Below are positions 33,515-42,836 of a stretch of 64,000 nucleotides of DNA, piece after piece (positions within the stretch are counted from its first letter, which is position 1; each line of letters starts with the position of its first letter). The DNA is taken from contig JAUHXC010000004.1 of assembly GCA_030427205.1 (NCBI GenBank), positions 186,001 to 250,000 on the forward strand, read 5' to 3'. The notes under the pieces are model-generated. The model saw nothing but the letters and a program-made list of their open reading frames with translations. It did not search any database and was not told where the DNA came from. The translations under genes were made by a program, and so were the position numbers. The stretch is from a bacterium. Lineage in GTDB: Bacteria > Myxococcota_A > Bradymonadia > UBA7976 > UBA1532.

Positions 33515-33958
33515 TCAGATCGGCGGCGCGAGCATAGCCCCGCTGAAGACCACCAGGAAGCCGCCGATCTCGCCGATGGCCAGCGACAGCATGTAGCCGT
33601 GCACGAGCCAGCCCGGCAGCCGACGCGCGCCGAGCCGGTAGGGCCGGGCGAGCTGGTTGTCGGTGTCGCGCAGCAGCCCGTGGGCGATGTAGGTCCCCTG
33701 GGCCGAGGCGAAGAAGAGCACCGCGACGCCGACGCCGACGCTGTCGACGAGGTCGGACCAGCGGCTCAGCTCGGCGAAGTAGGCCAGCAGCAGGCACGAG
33801 AAGGCGTAGAGGAAGGCCGCCCGATGGGCGATGTCGACGTAGACCGGCGCCCGCGCCTCGGGGCTGCGCCGGATGTGATGGTACTTCCATAGCCCGGTGA
33901 CGAGCGCCACGAGAAAGAACCCACCGCACGCCCACCGGGCGATCTGCACCGCTTGCAT
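33515..33958 (-). CDS. Four-helix membrane protein (DUF420/cytochrome b561-like appearance)
   Basis: 147 residues with four hydrophobic segments (about 7-27, 45-65, 72-92, 120-142). His residues occur at 'YHHIRR', 'IAHRAAF', 'YIAHGLL' and 'LVHGYML', a spacing seen in small haem or quinone-linked membrane proteins, though haem binding is not established. No specific family is certain. ATG 33958 has an excellent GGAGGTGA. It is divergent from the AraC-type regulator with about 66 bp between starts and is followed by the TIR gene after 97 bp, so the regulator may control this minus-strand run. Confidence 0.65.
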   Translation of the reverse strand: MQAVQIARWACGGFFLVALVTGLWKYHHIRRSPEARAPVYVDIAHRAAFLYAFSCLLLAYFAELSRWSDLVDSVGVGVAVLFFASAQGTYIAHGLLRDTDNQLARPYRLGARRLPGWLVHGYMLSLAIGEIGGFLVVFSGAMLAPPI

Positions 33959-34024
33959 CGCGTCACCTCCGCTTCGATCATCACTTCGACGCCGCTGACG
34001 GTAGCGGCCGGTGCGGGAGCGCGC

Positions 34025-34783
34025 TTGAACGAGACGGCTGCGATCGAACCGCGGGTCTGGATCGGACCCGATCGGCTGCTGTTCCGCGGGGTGTTGCCGA
34101 CCCTCGACTGGCACCGCCACCCGTTTCACTGCGTGCTGTTCGCGGTCGACCGCCCGTTCGAGATCGAAGACCGGGCGGGCCGCCACCGGTGCCGGCTGGT
34201 GCTGGTGCCCGGGGGCCGTGAGCACCGGCTGCGCTTCGACGGGCAGCGCATGATGACGGTCTATATACCCCCGCATGACGCGCATTTTCCGGGGCTGGTC
34301 CGGCCGGCGGGGGTCTCTCCGGCGGAGGCCGGGGCCGGCTGGGCCGACGCGCTCGCCGCGTGGGATGCCGCTGAGGATCCGGGGCCGCTGCGCGGTTTGA
34401 TCCACTCGACCTGGGGGCGCGGGAAGCGAACGCCGAGGCCGATGGACCATCGAGTCCGACGCCTCGCGCGGCGCTTCGCCGAGGGGCAGGCCCTGCGCGA
34501 TGATCCGGCGGCGCTGGCGGCGTGGCTCGGGCTGTCGCCGTCGCGCCTGCGGCACGTGGTCAAGGATCACACCGGCGCGTCGCTGGGTGAGATGCAGCGG
34601 GGCTATATGTTCGTCGCCGCGGCGCGCTCGATGCTGGCGCAGGCGAGCTTCACCCGGGCGGCGCACGCGGCGGGCTTCGCCGACGGCGCGCACTTCTCGC
34701 GGGCGTTCCGGGCGGCGTATGGCATCGCGCCGTCGCGTATTCTCTTCGCCGCGACCCGCTGGGCGCTACACGGGGGGCTGTGA
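34025..34783 (+). CDS. AraC-family transcriptional regulator
   Basis: 252 residues from TTG 34025. The N-terminal part has cupin-like strands ('WHRHPFHCVLFAVD', 'CRLVLVPGGREHRL'), a typical effector-binding region. The C-terminal 95 residues are the double helix-turn-helix of AraC/XylS: 'LAAWLGLSPSRLRHVVKDHT' and the second 'HAAGFADGAHFSRAFRAAYG' followed by 'IAPSRI'. GGGAG lies 5 bases before the TTG. An in-frame ATG at 33953 is possible but would overlap the start of the divergent membrane gene. Its stop overlaps the GTG start of the next gene (GTGA, 34780-34783), so the two are co-translated. Confidence 0.85.
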   Translation: MNETAAIEPRVWIGPDRLLFRGVLPTLDWHRHPFHCVLFAVDRPFEIEDRAGRHRCRLVLVPGGREHRLRFDGQRMMTVYIPPHDAHFPGLVRPAGVSPAEAGAGWADALAAWDAAEDPGPLRGLIHSTWGRGKRTPRPMDHRVRRLARRFAEGQALRDDPAALAAWLGLSPSRLRHVVKDHTGASLGEMQRGYMFVAAARSMLAQASFTRAAHAAGFADGAHFSRAFRAAYGIAPSRILFAATRWALHGGL

Positions 34784-37314
34784 GCAGGCTACTGGCCATC
34801 CTCCGCACCGCGACGACGCTCGACGCGCTCACGCTGGTGCAGGCTGATGCGATCGAGCCGCCGGTCGGCAGCGGGCCCTGGCCCCCGCGGCCGGCCTGGG
34901 CCATGCGCCGCGCGCCGCTGCCCGCCGCGCACGCGCTGGCGGCGACCTGGGCCCGCCTCGCCCGCCCGCGGCCGGTGGATGCCGCGCTGCTGGCCGATGT
35001 CTGCGAGATCCTGGAGCGGACGGTGCCCGACCCCTCCGCCCGCTGGCCCGCGGCGGCGCTGCCCGACGCGGCGCCGCCGCCCCCACGACCGACCGCGGCG
35101 AACCCCCGGGCGTGGCGCGGCACCCGCTACCGCCCGCCGACGCCGCCGACCCCGACCGTCGAAGATGCCCGGCGCTTCACGTCCGGCGGCGCGCCGACCC
35201 GGGCGCTGCTCGCCCGGCTGGCCCCGTTCGGCGAGGCGCGCCCGCCGCCGCCGGACGACCCGCGCTGGTCGCCGGCCTTCCGCATGGCCTGGGCGCCGGC
35301 GCTGCGCGCCAAAGGGACAGGGGCCACGGCGGCGATCTACGGCGCCTGGCGAGGGCTCGGGCTCGATACGGATCACGATCTCTCGGCGGCGGCGCTGGCG
35401 CTGGTCCTCGACGCCGGCGTCGACGGCGCCCGGTACTGGCTCGACGGGCTCGCCGGTCTGGCCCGTGCCGCCCGCTCGCCGTGGCTGCACGCGCTGCTCG
35501 GCACCGGGCTGGCCACGAGCGGTTTGCGCTTCGACCGGCCGCTGGCGGCCCTCGACGCGCGCTTGGGTGGCCCCGACCACTGGCCGCGGGTCTGGCTGCT
35601 GTGCCTGCACCGACGGGCCGGCGGCGGCGCGCCGTATCTCTTGCAGGGGTTGGCGCTGCGCGATCGCTGCGGGCGCCCCGACCGGCTGACGGCGCGCGAT
35701 GTCGCGCCGGCGCGGGCGGCGATCGACGAGGCCGTGATCTGGCGCTATCTGATCCATACGGCGTCCGAATACGGTCGGCCCGAATACGCCGCGGTCTCGC
35801 AGTGGCAGGCGGCCGGCCGCCTCCCTGGCTTCTGCGGTTGGCTGGGCGATCTGGTCGAGCGGTCGGCCGAGCTGCCGCCCCCCGTGGCCGCACGTCTCGC
35901 CGGCATGGCCCATGCCATCGATGACCATGGCTGGGCGCCGGACTTCGACCGGGATCGCTGGGTCTGGCTGCGCGCGGCGCGTCGACGGCTGTTCGACGCC
36001 GTGCTCGCCCTCGCCCCGGCCCAGCGGATCAAGGCGGCCGATCTGCTGGTGGACGCGGTCTACGAGACCGACGACGCCGCCGGCCTCGCGGCCCTGATGC
36101 AGCGCCAGCTCGGCCTCCTGCCGCACGTCTGCGCCGCGCAGTGCTCGGCGACCCGCTGGATGACCGATACGGCCACGGCGCTGTCGGTGGGCCTCGACCC
36201 GGCGCGCTTCGAGCGGCTGCTGGCGGCGCCGCCCGCGGGCTGGGTGCTGCTGGGCAAGGCCTGCCGCAAGAAGAATACGGCCAGCCTGATCGCCCTCGGC
36301 GCGGCGGCCCTCTGCGCCGCCGCGCCCGCGCTGCTGCTCGACGGGTTCGCCCACGCCCCCGGCCCGCTGTGGCGCACCGCTCAGCTGCTCGGTGGCATGC
36401 GCCCGGCTCGCAGTCGGGGCGTCGTGCGGGCCGTGCTCGACGCGCCGCTCGCGGCCCGCGACTGGCGGATCTGGCCGCCGGCCGACCTCTGCGCCGCGCT
36501 CGCCGGGCAGGTCGGGGACGGGGTGCCCGATCCGGTGCCCCGCAAGCTGAAGCGGCACCTGCGCGGTGAGCTCGAGCTGACCGCGGGCCAGCTCGAGCGC
36601 GCCCACGCGCAGCTGCTGCGGCCCGAGAGCCGGATCGCCGTGCTGCTGGGTCTGCTGCGGGCGGCCGTCGCCGCCGAGCTGGCCGACGCCTTCGCGCTGG
36701 AGGAGGCCGACGACGGGGTCCTGCACGCGCTGCAGATGCTGGCCACCATCGACGCCAACCGCCGCATCCTGCGCCGCACGCTGCGGGCCCACTGGCAGGG
36801 TGAGGCCGATGTCGTGCGCAGCCACCCGCGGACCCGCGCCTGGTGGGCGGCGCACCCGACGCTGTCGGAGGCCGTCTGGCACGGCGAGCACCGGCTGCAG
36901 GTCGACGAGCCCGCGGTGGTGCTGCGTCTGGAGTCGGATCCGGTCGAGGTCTTGCGCATGGGCACCGCCGTCGGCAGCTGCCTCGGCCTGGGCGGCCTCC
37001 TGCCCTACAGCGCGGCGGCGGTGGTGGTGGACGACAACAAGCGGGTGGTGTACGCCCGCGATCCGGCGGGTCGGGTCGTCGCCCGTCAGCTGCTGGCGCT
37101 CGACGAGGACGAGCTGCTGGTCTGCTACGCGGTGTATCCCCTCGAGGCATCGCCCGCGCTGCAGGCGGCGTTCTCGCGCTTCGCTCGGCTGCTGGCCAGC
37201 GCGCTGGGGGTCGAACGCTTCGACGAGGCGCGGCACGATGGGTACTGCGTCTCGCTGATACTGGCCAATGACTGGTGGGACGATACCGCGCCGGGCATCG
37301 GCAAAGCCGGGTGA
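34780..37314 (+). CDS. Large protein of unknown function with PcfJ-like C-terminal motif
   Basis: 844 residues, starting at a GTG inside the stop of the AraC gene. Most of it is Ala/Leu/Arg-rich and helical, resembling HEAT-like solenoids, with Pro-rich segments near 85-130. Near residue 722 it has 'VLRMGTAVGSCLGLGGLLPYS' (given here split by its key Gly/Ser/Cys residues: MGT, SC, LGG, S), followed by 'VVDDNKRVVYARDPAGRVV' and 'QLLALDEDELLVCYAVYP'. This block, with its MGxxxxSCL...S...DxNKRVxYxRD pattern, is shared with PcfJ-like proteins and with uncharacterised large myxobacterial proteins. No signal peptide or TM helix is seen. Function unknown; coupling to a regulator suggests a shared, inducible role. 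Confidence 0.7.
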   Translation: MSRLLAILRTATTLDALTLVQADAIEPPVGSGPWPPRPAWAMRRAPLPAAHALAATWARLARPRPVDAALLADVCEILERTVPDPSARWPAAALPDAAPPPPRPTAANPRAWRGTRYRPPTPPTPTVEDARRFTSGGAPTRALLARLAPFGEARPPPPDDPRWSPAFRMAWAPALRAKGTGATAAIYGAWRGLGLDTDHDLSAAALALVLDAGVDGARYWLDGLAGLARAARSPWLHALLGTGLATSGLRFDRPLAALDARLGGPDHWPRVWLLCLHRRAGGGAPYLLQGLALRDRCGRPDRLTARDVAPARAAIDEAVIWRYLIHTASEYGRPEYAAVSQWQAAGRLPGFCGWLGDLVERSAELPPPVAARLAGMAHAIDDHGWAPDFDRDRWVWLRAARRRLFDAVLALAPAQRIKAADLLVDAVYETDDAAGLAALMQRQLGLLPHVCAAQCSATRWMTDTATALSVGLDPARFERLLAAPPAGWVLLGKACRKKNTASLIALGAAALCAAAPALLLDGFAHAPGPLWRTAQLLGGMRPARSRGVVRAVLDAPLAARDWRIWPPADLCAALAGQVGDGVPDPVPRKLKRHLRGELELTAGQLERAHAQLLRPESRIAVLLGLLRAAVAAELADAFALEEADDGVLHALQMLATIDANRRILRRTLRAHWQGEADVVRSHPRTRAWWAAHPTLSEAVWHGEHRLQVDEPAVVLRLESDPVEVLRMGTAVGSCLGLGGLLPYSAAAVVVDDNKRVVYARDPAGRVVARQLLALDEDELLVCYAVYPLEASPALQAAFSRFARLLASALGVERFDEARHDGYCVSLILANDWWDDTAPGIGKAG

Positions 37315-37381
37315 GGGCGGGGCTCTGAGCTCTCTGTCGTCAGGGGTTTGACGGCATTACAGGCATTGTGCCCGGCCTTGC

Positions 37382-38098
37382 TCACGTCGGGCCGCGTTCG
37401 GCGAGCAGCCAGCGCAGCGCGTCGGGCAGCTCGGCGCGCCACGGGTCGAAGGTATGGCCGCCAGCGTAGGTGTGCACGTGCACGGCGGCCGCATTCGGGG
37501 CCAGGGCGGCGCGGGCCCGCTCGACGCCGGCGATCTGGGTCATGGTCTGGTGCATCCCGCTGGGCGGATGGCGCACGTCGACGTCGGTCTCTTCGTCGCC
37601 CACGCTGAGCCAGAAGCGGGTCTCGCGCGGCGGCTGCGCTTCGACCGTCGCCGCGAAGGCGTCGGGCTCGAACCAGAACGAGCCCGACTGGCACAGCGCC
37701 GCCGCGAAGCGCTCGCGGTGTCGCACGGCGATGAAGGCGGCGGCGAGGCCGCTGAGGCTGAGGCCGCCGATCAGGTGACGGCCGTCGCGCAGTGCGGCCC
37801 GCTCGGCGGCCCAGGCGAAGGCGTCTTCGGCGACGAAGCGGGCGAAGCGGACGTCGTGGGTATAGTCGGCGTGGCGCGCCGCCGGGCCGCCGCTCTCGAT
37901 GAAGAGCCAGCTCATCGGCGGGATATGGCCGTCGGCGGTGAGGCGCTCGATGATCGGCAGCGCGCCGACCCGCTCGAGCATGTGCTCGCCGTCGAGCAGG
38001 ATACCGAGGTGATGCGGGGCGGGCGGGCCGGCGCGAAACCACGCCTTGCGGGCGTAGGCTCCGTCGCGGGCGGTCAACTCGAAGGCGGGCGGTGACAT
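37382..38098 (-). CDS. Enterochelin esterase-like alpha/beta hydrolase
   Basis: 238 residues, cytoplasmic by lack of a signal peptide. The fold and motifs match the Fes/IroE/esterase D group: 'HLGILLDGEHMLE' as the first strand, 'SWLFIES', nucleophile Ser in 'IGGLSLSGLAAAF' (about residue 116), an acidic 'GDEETDVDVR' and His in 'YAGGHTFDPWRAELPDALRWLL'. It hydrolyses an ester, possibly of a siderophore, but no siderophore synthesis genes are nearby, so the substrate is open. It converges with the 844-residue protein (68 bp between stops) and follows the DUF2330 gene region on the other side with 65 bp. Confidence 0.8.
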   Translation of the reverse strand: MSPPAFELTARDGAYARKAWFRAGPPAPHHLGILLDGEHMLERVGALPIIERLTADGHIPPMSWLFIESGGPAARHADYTHDVRFARFVAEDAFAWAAERAALRDGRHLIGGLSLSGLAAAFIAVRHRERFAAALCQSGSFWFEPDAFAATVEAQPPRETRFWLSVGDEETDVDVRHPPSGMHQTMTQIAGVERARAALAPNAAAVHVHTYAGGHTFDPWRAELPDALRWLLAERGPT

Positions 38099-38163
38099 CG
38101 ATCCTCCTGGCGCGCCGACAGTATCTCGGCTGGCGGCCAGGATTCACAGGTCGTGGTGAGGCC

Positions 38164-39858
38164 TCAACGCCGGCGCAGGGCCAGACCGAGGGCGGGCAGG
38201 GCGAGCAGCCACAGGGGCACGCCGGGGGCCCGGCCGGGCGCGGCGGCGCAGCCGACCCACTCGGGGGCCGCGTTGCCGCCGCCGCGGTTGTCTTCCGGAT
38301 CGACCGGCGTCTGGCGGCCGGGGTAGGGCAGGTTGGGCTCGTGCAGCTCGATGCGGGCGAACAGCGCGGGGTGGATCGCTTCGACGGGCTCGACGCAGGT
38401 GGCGACGGTCATGCCCTGGGCGTCGCGGGTGGGCACCGCGACCGAGCCGACGGCGCAGCGGCAGCTGGGGAAGCCGTTGAGCATCACGCACTCGCCGTTC
38501 TCGCCGCAGAAGTCGCCCTGATCGCACACGTCGGCGAGCGGCACGTTGCCCGGGTCGAGGGCCGGCGCGGTGAAGTTGAGCCGCACGTCGGCGCAGGCCA
38601 CCGTCGGGGTGCCGTCGGGCGCGAAGCCGGCGCGGGCGACGGTGCCCTCGACGCAGCCGCAGCCGGTGCGGACCCGCAGCGGGTTGTCGGCGCGGGCCGG
38701 ATCGACCTCGGCGCAGACGCCGCCGGCGCCGCAGGCGGCGAAGTCGCAGGCCTCGGCCGCGCCGTCGGCGTCGGGGTCGAAGCCGCCGCACTGGTCCTCT
38801 TCGCCTTCGGGCTGCGGCACGTCGCGCACCCGGGAGACGTCGCCGCCGGCCACCGGGGCGAACATCGGGTCGATGTCCATCTCGGCCGGGCTGACCCGGG
38901 TGTAGAGCCGGGTGATGTAGGGCCGGCTGTCGAGCAGATCGGCGAGCGCGTCGCGGGCGTCGACGGCCTCCTGGCCGGCCCACTCGGGTACGAAGCCGTC
39001 GCGGATGGTGCGGGCGAGGTCGGCGGTGGGGCCGGCCATCTCGGTCACGAAGCCGCGGCCGCCGGCGTCGTCGACCTTGCGGGCGACGAGCGCGAGGTAG
39101 TTGGTCTGCCAGCGGGCCTGGTCGAACTTGAGGTCGGCCTCGGGCACCTCGACGTCGGGCACGTTGCTCGGGCCGTAGCGGCCCTCGCCGAGCACCCATA
39201 CCTTGACCCCCATCTCGAGCTGGGCGGCGACGGCGGTGAGCCGCAGCGGCACGGCGGGGCCGGCGGCGGCGTAGGTCATCTTGATCGGGCGGATGGCGTC
39301 GGTGTCTTCGCCCGGGGCGAGCTTCATGGCGAGGAACTTCATGCCCTCGCGGGTGTAGAGCTCGATGAAGGGCTCCATGGCGGGGGTGATGCGGTAGTCG
39401 TTGACCCGCAGCCACTCGACGAGGGCCCGTGGGTCTTCGCTCTGGATGGTGGCGGTGTCGAACGGCCCGACCCGCTCGCGGGCGAGTACGTCGACGCCGC
39501 CCTCCTGCTCTTCGACGCTGGGGTCGCCGGCGCCGTCGTTGTCGAGGTCGAAGCCGCAGAACCAGGGGGTGTTGAAGACCGGCTGGGTCGCCATGTCGAG
39601 CGCGTCGAACGCCTGGCCGTGCCAGACGTCGAGCTCGGGCACCGCGGGCACCGGCACGACCCAGGCGAAGCCGTCGGGCTCGCCCTGGTAGTTGATCTCG
39701 ACGTAGCTGGTGACGGTCTCGGCGTCCTCCTGCACGAAGATGATGCGCTCGGCGGTCTGGTCGACGGGCGAGGCGTTGCAGAAGAACCCGCCGCACGCCG
39801 ATGCGACGGCGGGGGCGAGCAGGGCGCCGAGGGCGGCGGCGGCGATGGATGGGCGCAT
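38164..39858 (-). CDS. DUF2330 exported protein with MYXO-CTERM-like anchor
   Basis: 564 residues. The signal peptide ends at 'AVASACGGFFC', followed by the DUF2330 core ('QTAERIIFVQEDAETVTSYVEINYQGEPDGFAWVVP' region, 'VWHGQAFDAL', 'FNTPWFCGF'). A Cys-rich stretch (about 390-520, many paired Cys) suggests disulfide-bonded surface modules. The C-terminus 'VPLWLLALPALGLALRRR' is a hydrophobic helix plus Arg cluster, the MYXO-CTERM-type sorting signal of myxobacterial surface proteins. ATG 39858 has GGGAAGG upstream. A near-consensus sigma-54 promoter lies about 66-80 bp upstream of the start, so expression may be tied to nutrient or developmental signals. Function unknown. Confidence 0.85.
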   Translation of the reverse strand: MRPSIAAAALGALLAPAVASACGGFFCNASPVDQTAERIIFVQEDAETVTSYVEINYQGEPDGFAWVVPVPAVPELDVWHGQAFDALDMATQPVFNTPWFCGFDLDNDGAGDPSVEEQEGGVDVLARERVGPFDTATIQSEDPRALVEWLRVNDYRITPAMEPFIELYTREGMKFLAMKLAPGEDTDAIRPIKMTYAAAGPAVPLRLTAVAAQLEMGVKVWVLGEGRYGPSNVPDVEVPEADLKFDQARWQTNYLALVARKVDDAGGRGFVTEMAGPTADLARTIRDGFVPEWAGQEAVDARDALADLLDSRPYITRLYTRVSPAEMDIDPMFAPVAGGDVSRVRDVPQPEGEEDQCGGFDPDADGAAEACDFAACGAGGVCAEVDPARADNPLRVRTGCGCVEGTVARAGFAPDGTPTVACADVRLNFTAPALDPGNVPLADVCDQGDFCGENGECVMLNGFPSCRCAVGSVAVPTRDAQGMTVATCVEPVEAIHPALFARIELHEPNLPYPGRQTPVDPEDNRGGGNAAPEWVGCAAAPGRAPGVPLWLLALPALGLALRRR

Positions 39859-39923
39859 GGGCTGACCTTCCCGGTGTGTGTGGTTGGGTCGTGGTGACCC
39901 GGCAACTCCGGGGCGTGGCTTTG

Positions 39924-39938
39924 GCAAGCGGCGTGCCA
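39924..39938 (-). promoter_or_regulatory. Sigma-54 (-24/-12) promoter for the DUF2330 gene
   Basis: On the minus strand the sequence reads TGGCACGCCGCTTGC: TGGCAC (39938-39933), five bases, then TTGC (39927-39924). This matches the sigma-54 consensus TGGCAC-N5-TTGCW except for the last W. Transcription would start near 39913, giving a leader of about 55 bases before ATG 39858. No enhancer-binding regulator gene is adjacent. Confidence 0.6.
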
Positions 39939-40130
39939 GCGTCGAAGCGGCCGATATTCACCAGAATCGGGGGTCGAGCGGCGGCGGACGTCGCTTTTTC
40001 GAAGCGCGCGCGTCAGAAAACCGGGATCCGACGCCGCCGACGATGGGTAACCGCGCCGCCGGGGCCGGCGTAGCGTTCGGGGGGATCGCCGCGCGGAACG
40101 GCCGCGCGCCGCACGACGGAGGGACGGCTC

Positions 40131-41012
40131 ATGCGCAAGGCGCTCATCATCATCGGTCTGGTCGGGCTCGGTCTGGTCGCGATCGTCGCGATCGGGCTGA
40201 CGGTCTACACCGCCGACATCCGCCCGGAAGAGATCCGCGGGTCGCTCTCGGTCGAGCGGGAGGCCGAGGGGCGTCGCTGGCTGCAGCGCTCGGTCGAGGC
40301 CCACGGCGGCGCCGAGGCCCTCGCGCGGCTGCGGGATGCGCGGGTCGAGGGCGAGCTGGCCTTCGTCACTTTCATGGGCCGGGCGATGGTCAATGTCTTC
40401 CCCGACGACGTGCAGCGCTATGAGCTCGATCTGCTGCTGGGCACCGACGACATGCGCCTGAAGCTGGTCGGCGGCGAGCGCGACGGCGAGGTCTGGGGCG
40501 TGCAGCAGTGGGCGGTGTATCGAACGCTGCCCGGCGGCGAGCCGACGTTCTTCCCGGTCGATGCGCCCGACGCGAACATCAAGTTCTGGCCGCCGACGAT
40601 GGCGTACTTCCTGTTCATGCCCTGGCGCATCGTCGAGGCCCCGGTGGTGCAGTACGTGGGCGATCGCACCGTCGACGGGGTCGACTACGCGGTGGTCTTC
40701 GCCACGTGGGGCGGGCTGGAGGTCGATCCGACCGTCGATCAGTATCTGCAGTACATCGACAAGCAGACCGGCTTGACCCGGTGGACCTACTTCACCGTGC
40801 GCGACAGCGGCGGATTCATGGCCGGCGGGGTCGAGCTGCTCGAGCATCGCGCGGTGGACGGGCTGATGCTGCCCCACCGGACCCGCACCGTCGCCGAGCC
40901 GGGCGACCCGGAGACGATGAGCCACGAGATCCGGGTCGCGCGCTATGTGCTCGGGCCCGGCCGGCCCGACAGCCACTATGTTCCGCGGCCCGATCTGAAG
41001 GGTCGCAAGTAG
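40131..41012 (+). CDS. Membrane-anchored LolA-like protein
   Basis: 293 residues. One N-terminal hydrophobic helix (about 4-27) anchors the protein or serves as a signal. The rest is beta-rich: 'VEAHGGAEALARLRDARVEG' is the usual opening of LolA/LolB-like outer-membrane lipoprotein-sorting or related lipid-binding folds, followed by 'VNVFPDDVQRYELDLLLG', 'VDGVDYAVVFATWGGLEVD' and 'QYLQYIDKQTGLTRWTYFTV', which is the substrate-lining beta pattern of that group. A role in envelope lipid or lipoprotein handling is inferred only. ATG 40131 is preceded by GGAGGGA. It stands alone between the DUF2330 and VWA genes. Confidence 0.72.
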   Translation: MRKALIIIGLVGLGLVAIVAIGLTVYTADIRPEEIRGSLSVEREAEGRRWLQRSVEAHGGAEALARLRDARVEGELAFVTFMGRAMVNVFPDDVQRYELDLLLGTDDMRLKLVGGERDGEVWGVQQWAVYRTLPGGEPTFFPVDAPDANIKFWPPTMAYFLFMPWRIVEAPVVQYVGDRTVDGVDYAVVFATWGGLEVDPTVDQYLQYIDKQTGLTRWTYFTVRDSGGFMAGGVELLEHRAVDGLMLPHRTRTVAEPGDPETMSHEIRVARYVLGPGRPDSHYVPRPDLKGRK

Positions 41013-41052
41013 CCGGCTCGCGGCCCGTTGTATCGCGGCGAGCTGCAGGGGC

Positions 41053-42603
41053 TCAGCGGGGCAGGCCGGTGACCGGGTCGCGGTCGACCTTGGCGGTGCC
41101 TTCGCCCTGGTGTCCGCTGAGGCGGGTGAGCGTGCGGTCGAGGTCGCTGACCAGCTTCAGCTCGGCTTCGAGGCCGGGCACGGCGGCGACCTCCATGCGC
41201 TGCCGCAGGGCGCGCACGATGCGGAAGGCGCCCTCCTGGTCGTTCTGCTGCAGGTGCAGGCCGGTCGCCTTCTTGAGCGCGGTCGCCTCGTCGACCAGCA
41301 TCACCCCGCGGGCGAGGCCGAGCGGCAGATCGCCGTCGACGAGGTCGAACTGCACCGCGTCGGTGCGCCGTGCGCCGCCGCGCTCGACGTAGCGCAGCTT
41401 GGCGATGCCCGGCGCGCCGTGGGCCGGCGGCAGGTCGTCGGCGGGCGCGAAGGCGACGAAGATCGCGCCCTTCTTCTTGCTGAGGAAGATGGTCTCGACG
41501 GTGAGCTGCAGGCCGCCGTCGTCGGTGTGCTTCACCAGATCGCCGGGCAGCCCGTAGAGGCCGGCGATCTGCCAGCCCCGGGTCGGGTGCACGGTCAGCT
41601 CGAGGTCGTAGGCCAGCTCGGTGACCATGGTGTCGAGCTCGTCGCGGAAGACCGCCTGCATCTTGCCGGCGTCGGGGAAGAAGAAGAGGTTGCCGCCGCG
41701 CACGCTGCTGATGGCGGTGGCGAGCTGCGCGCCGAAGTGGGTGCCGACGCCGATGGTGGTCAGGCCGATGCCGTCGGCGCTGCCGGCCCGGGCGAGGCCC
41801 ATGAAGCCCTCGGCGTGGGTGGCGCCGACGTTGGGGCGCTCGTCGGTGAAGAGCATCAGCCGGGTGGTGCCTTCGAAGCCGGCGGCGGTCTCCCGGGCGA
41901 GGCGATAGCCGACCTTCAGCCCGTGCTCCATGGCGGTGCTGCCGGCGCTCTGGATGGCGTCGATGGCGGCGTGCAGCGCGGCTTTGTCTGCGATGGGCGT
42001 CGAGCCGAGGTGCACGTGAGCCCGGTCGCCATAGAGCACGATGGCCAGCCGGTCGGCGGGGCCGAGCTGCTCGACGAGGCGGTGCAGGCTGGCCTTGACG
42101 GTGTCGAGCGGGTGGCCGCTCATGCTGCCGCTCTTGTCGATGACGGTGATCAGGTTGAGCGGCGCGCGGCGCCACGTCTCGGGGTCGAGGCCGCTGGCGA
42201 AGCCGAGCTGGGCCATCATGCGCACGTCGGGCTGGGCGATGAGGTCGGCGGCGGTGGCCATGCCGGTCACGCAGAGCGTCTGGCGGCAGGGGGCGGCGGG
42301 CAGCGGCAGGTCGTGCTCGGAGAAGAGGCCCTCGGGGGTGAAGGTCTCGGGGTGCGGCACCTCGCCGGCGGCGATGCGGTCGCGGGCGAAGCTGATGTCC
42401 TGGGCGCCGCCGGGGGTCGCGCCGAACTCGGCGGGCATGGCGGCCGGCGCCGGGGCGAAGGCGCCCTCGACGTGCAGCGCGTCGAACTCGATCTCTTCGT
42501 CGTCGTCGGGCGCGGCGAGGGCGGCGGTGGCGAGGCCGAGCGCGACGAGGGCGGCGAGCGGGCCGAAGCGGCGGAGGTAGACGTGCGAACGGGGTCGATG
42601 CAT
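41053..42603 (-). CDS. Exported von Willebrand factor A domain protein
   Basis: 516 residues. A signal peptide ('[19 protein letters not shown]') precedes an acidic stretch, then a VWA domain from about residue 150 with the metal-ion MIDAS motif 'DKSGSM', a Thr in '[11 protein letters not shown]' and an Asp in 'MLFTDERPN', so metal-dependent ligand binding is likely intact. The region after 325 has the '[20 protein letters not shown]' beta-sandwich seen in Yfbk/TerD-neighbour VWA proteins. ATG 42603 is used; upstream Met residues in the open frame lie outside the signal peptide. Surface or periplasmic adhesion/assembly role inferred. It has no close operon partner. Confidence 0.82.
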   Translation of the reverse strand: MHRPRSHVYLRRFGPLAALVALGLATAALAAPDDDEEIEFDALHVEGAFAPAPAAMPAEFGATPGGAQDISFARDRIAAGEVPHPETFTPEGLFSEHDLPLPAAPCRQTLCVTGMATAADLIAQPDVRMMAQLGFASGLDPETWRRAPLNLITVIDKSGSMSGHPLDTVKASLHRLVEQLGPADRLAIVLYGDRAHVHLGSTPIADKAALHAAIDAIQSAGSTAMEHGLKVGYRLARETAAGFEGTTRLMLFTDERPNVGATHAEGFMGLARAGSADGIGLTTIGVGTHFGAQLATAISSVRGGNLFFFPDAGKMQAVFRDELDTMVTELAYDLELTVHPTRGWQIAGLYGLPGDLVKHTDDGGLQLTVETIFLSKKKGAIFVAFAPADDLPPAHGAPGIAKLRYVERGGARRTDAVQFDLVDGDLPLGLARGVMLVDEATALKKATGLHLQQNDQEGAFRIVRALRQRMEVAAVPGLEAELKLVSDLDRTLTRLSGHQGEGTAKVDRDPVTGLPR

Positions 42604-42836
42604 CGGGCAGTCTCCGGTCGATGGCGGTGTCGAACGGAGGGCCCTACGGACGGCGCGCGCGGGCGATCTGATCCGGCGGCGTTTTTCTTCGGCTGCGGTC
42701 GATTCGGTGGGGGTGTGCGCCGTGCTGCCCGTCGTTCGACAGTCTGCCGCCGCGAATCGATAGCTGTCAATGCCCCCGCCGCTGGCGTCTACTCGGCGCG
42801 CGGCCACGGTGGCCGCCGACGACGAGGAGCGACGCC

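Noticed and set aside
33953..34024. ATG 33953 as start of the AraC regulator
   Set aside because: It would overlap the start of the divergent membrane gene; TTG 34025 has a ribosome site and begins at the domain.
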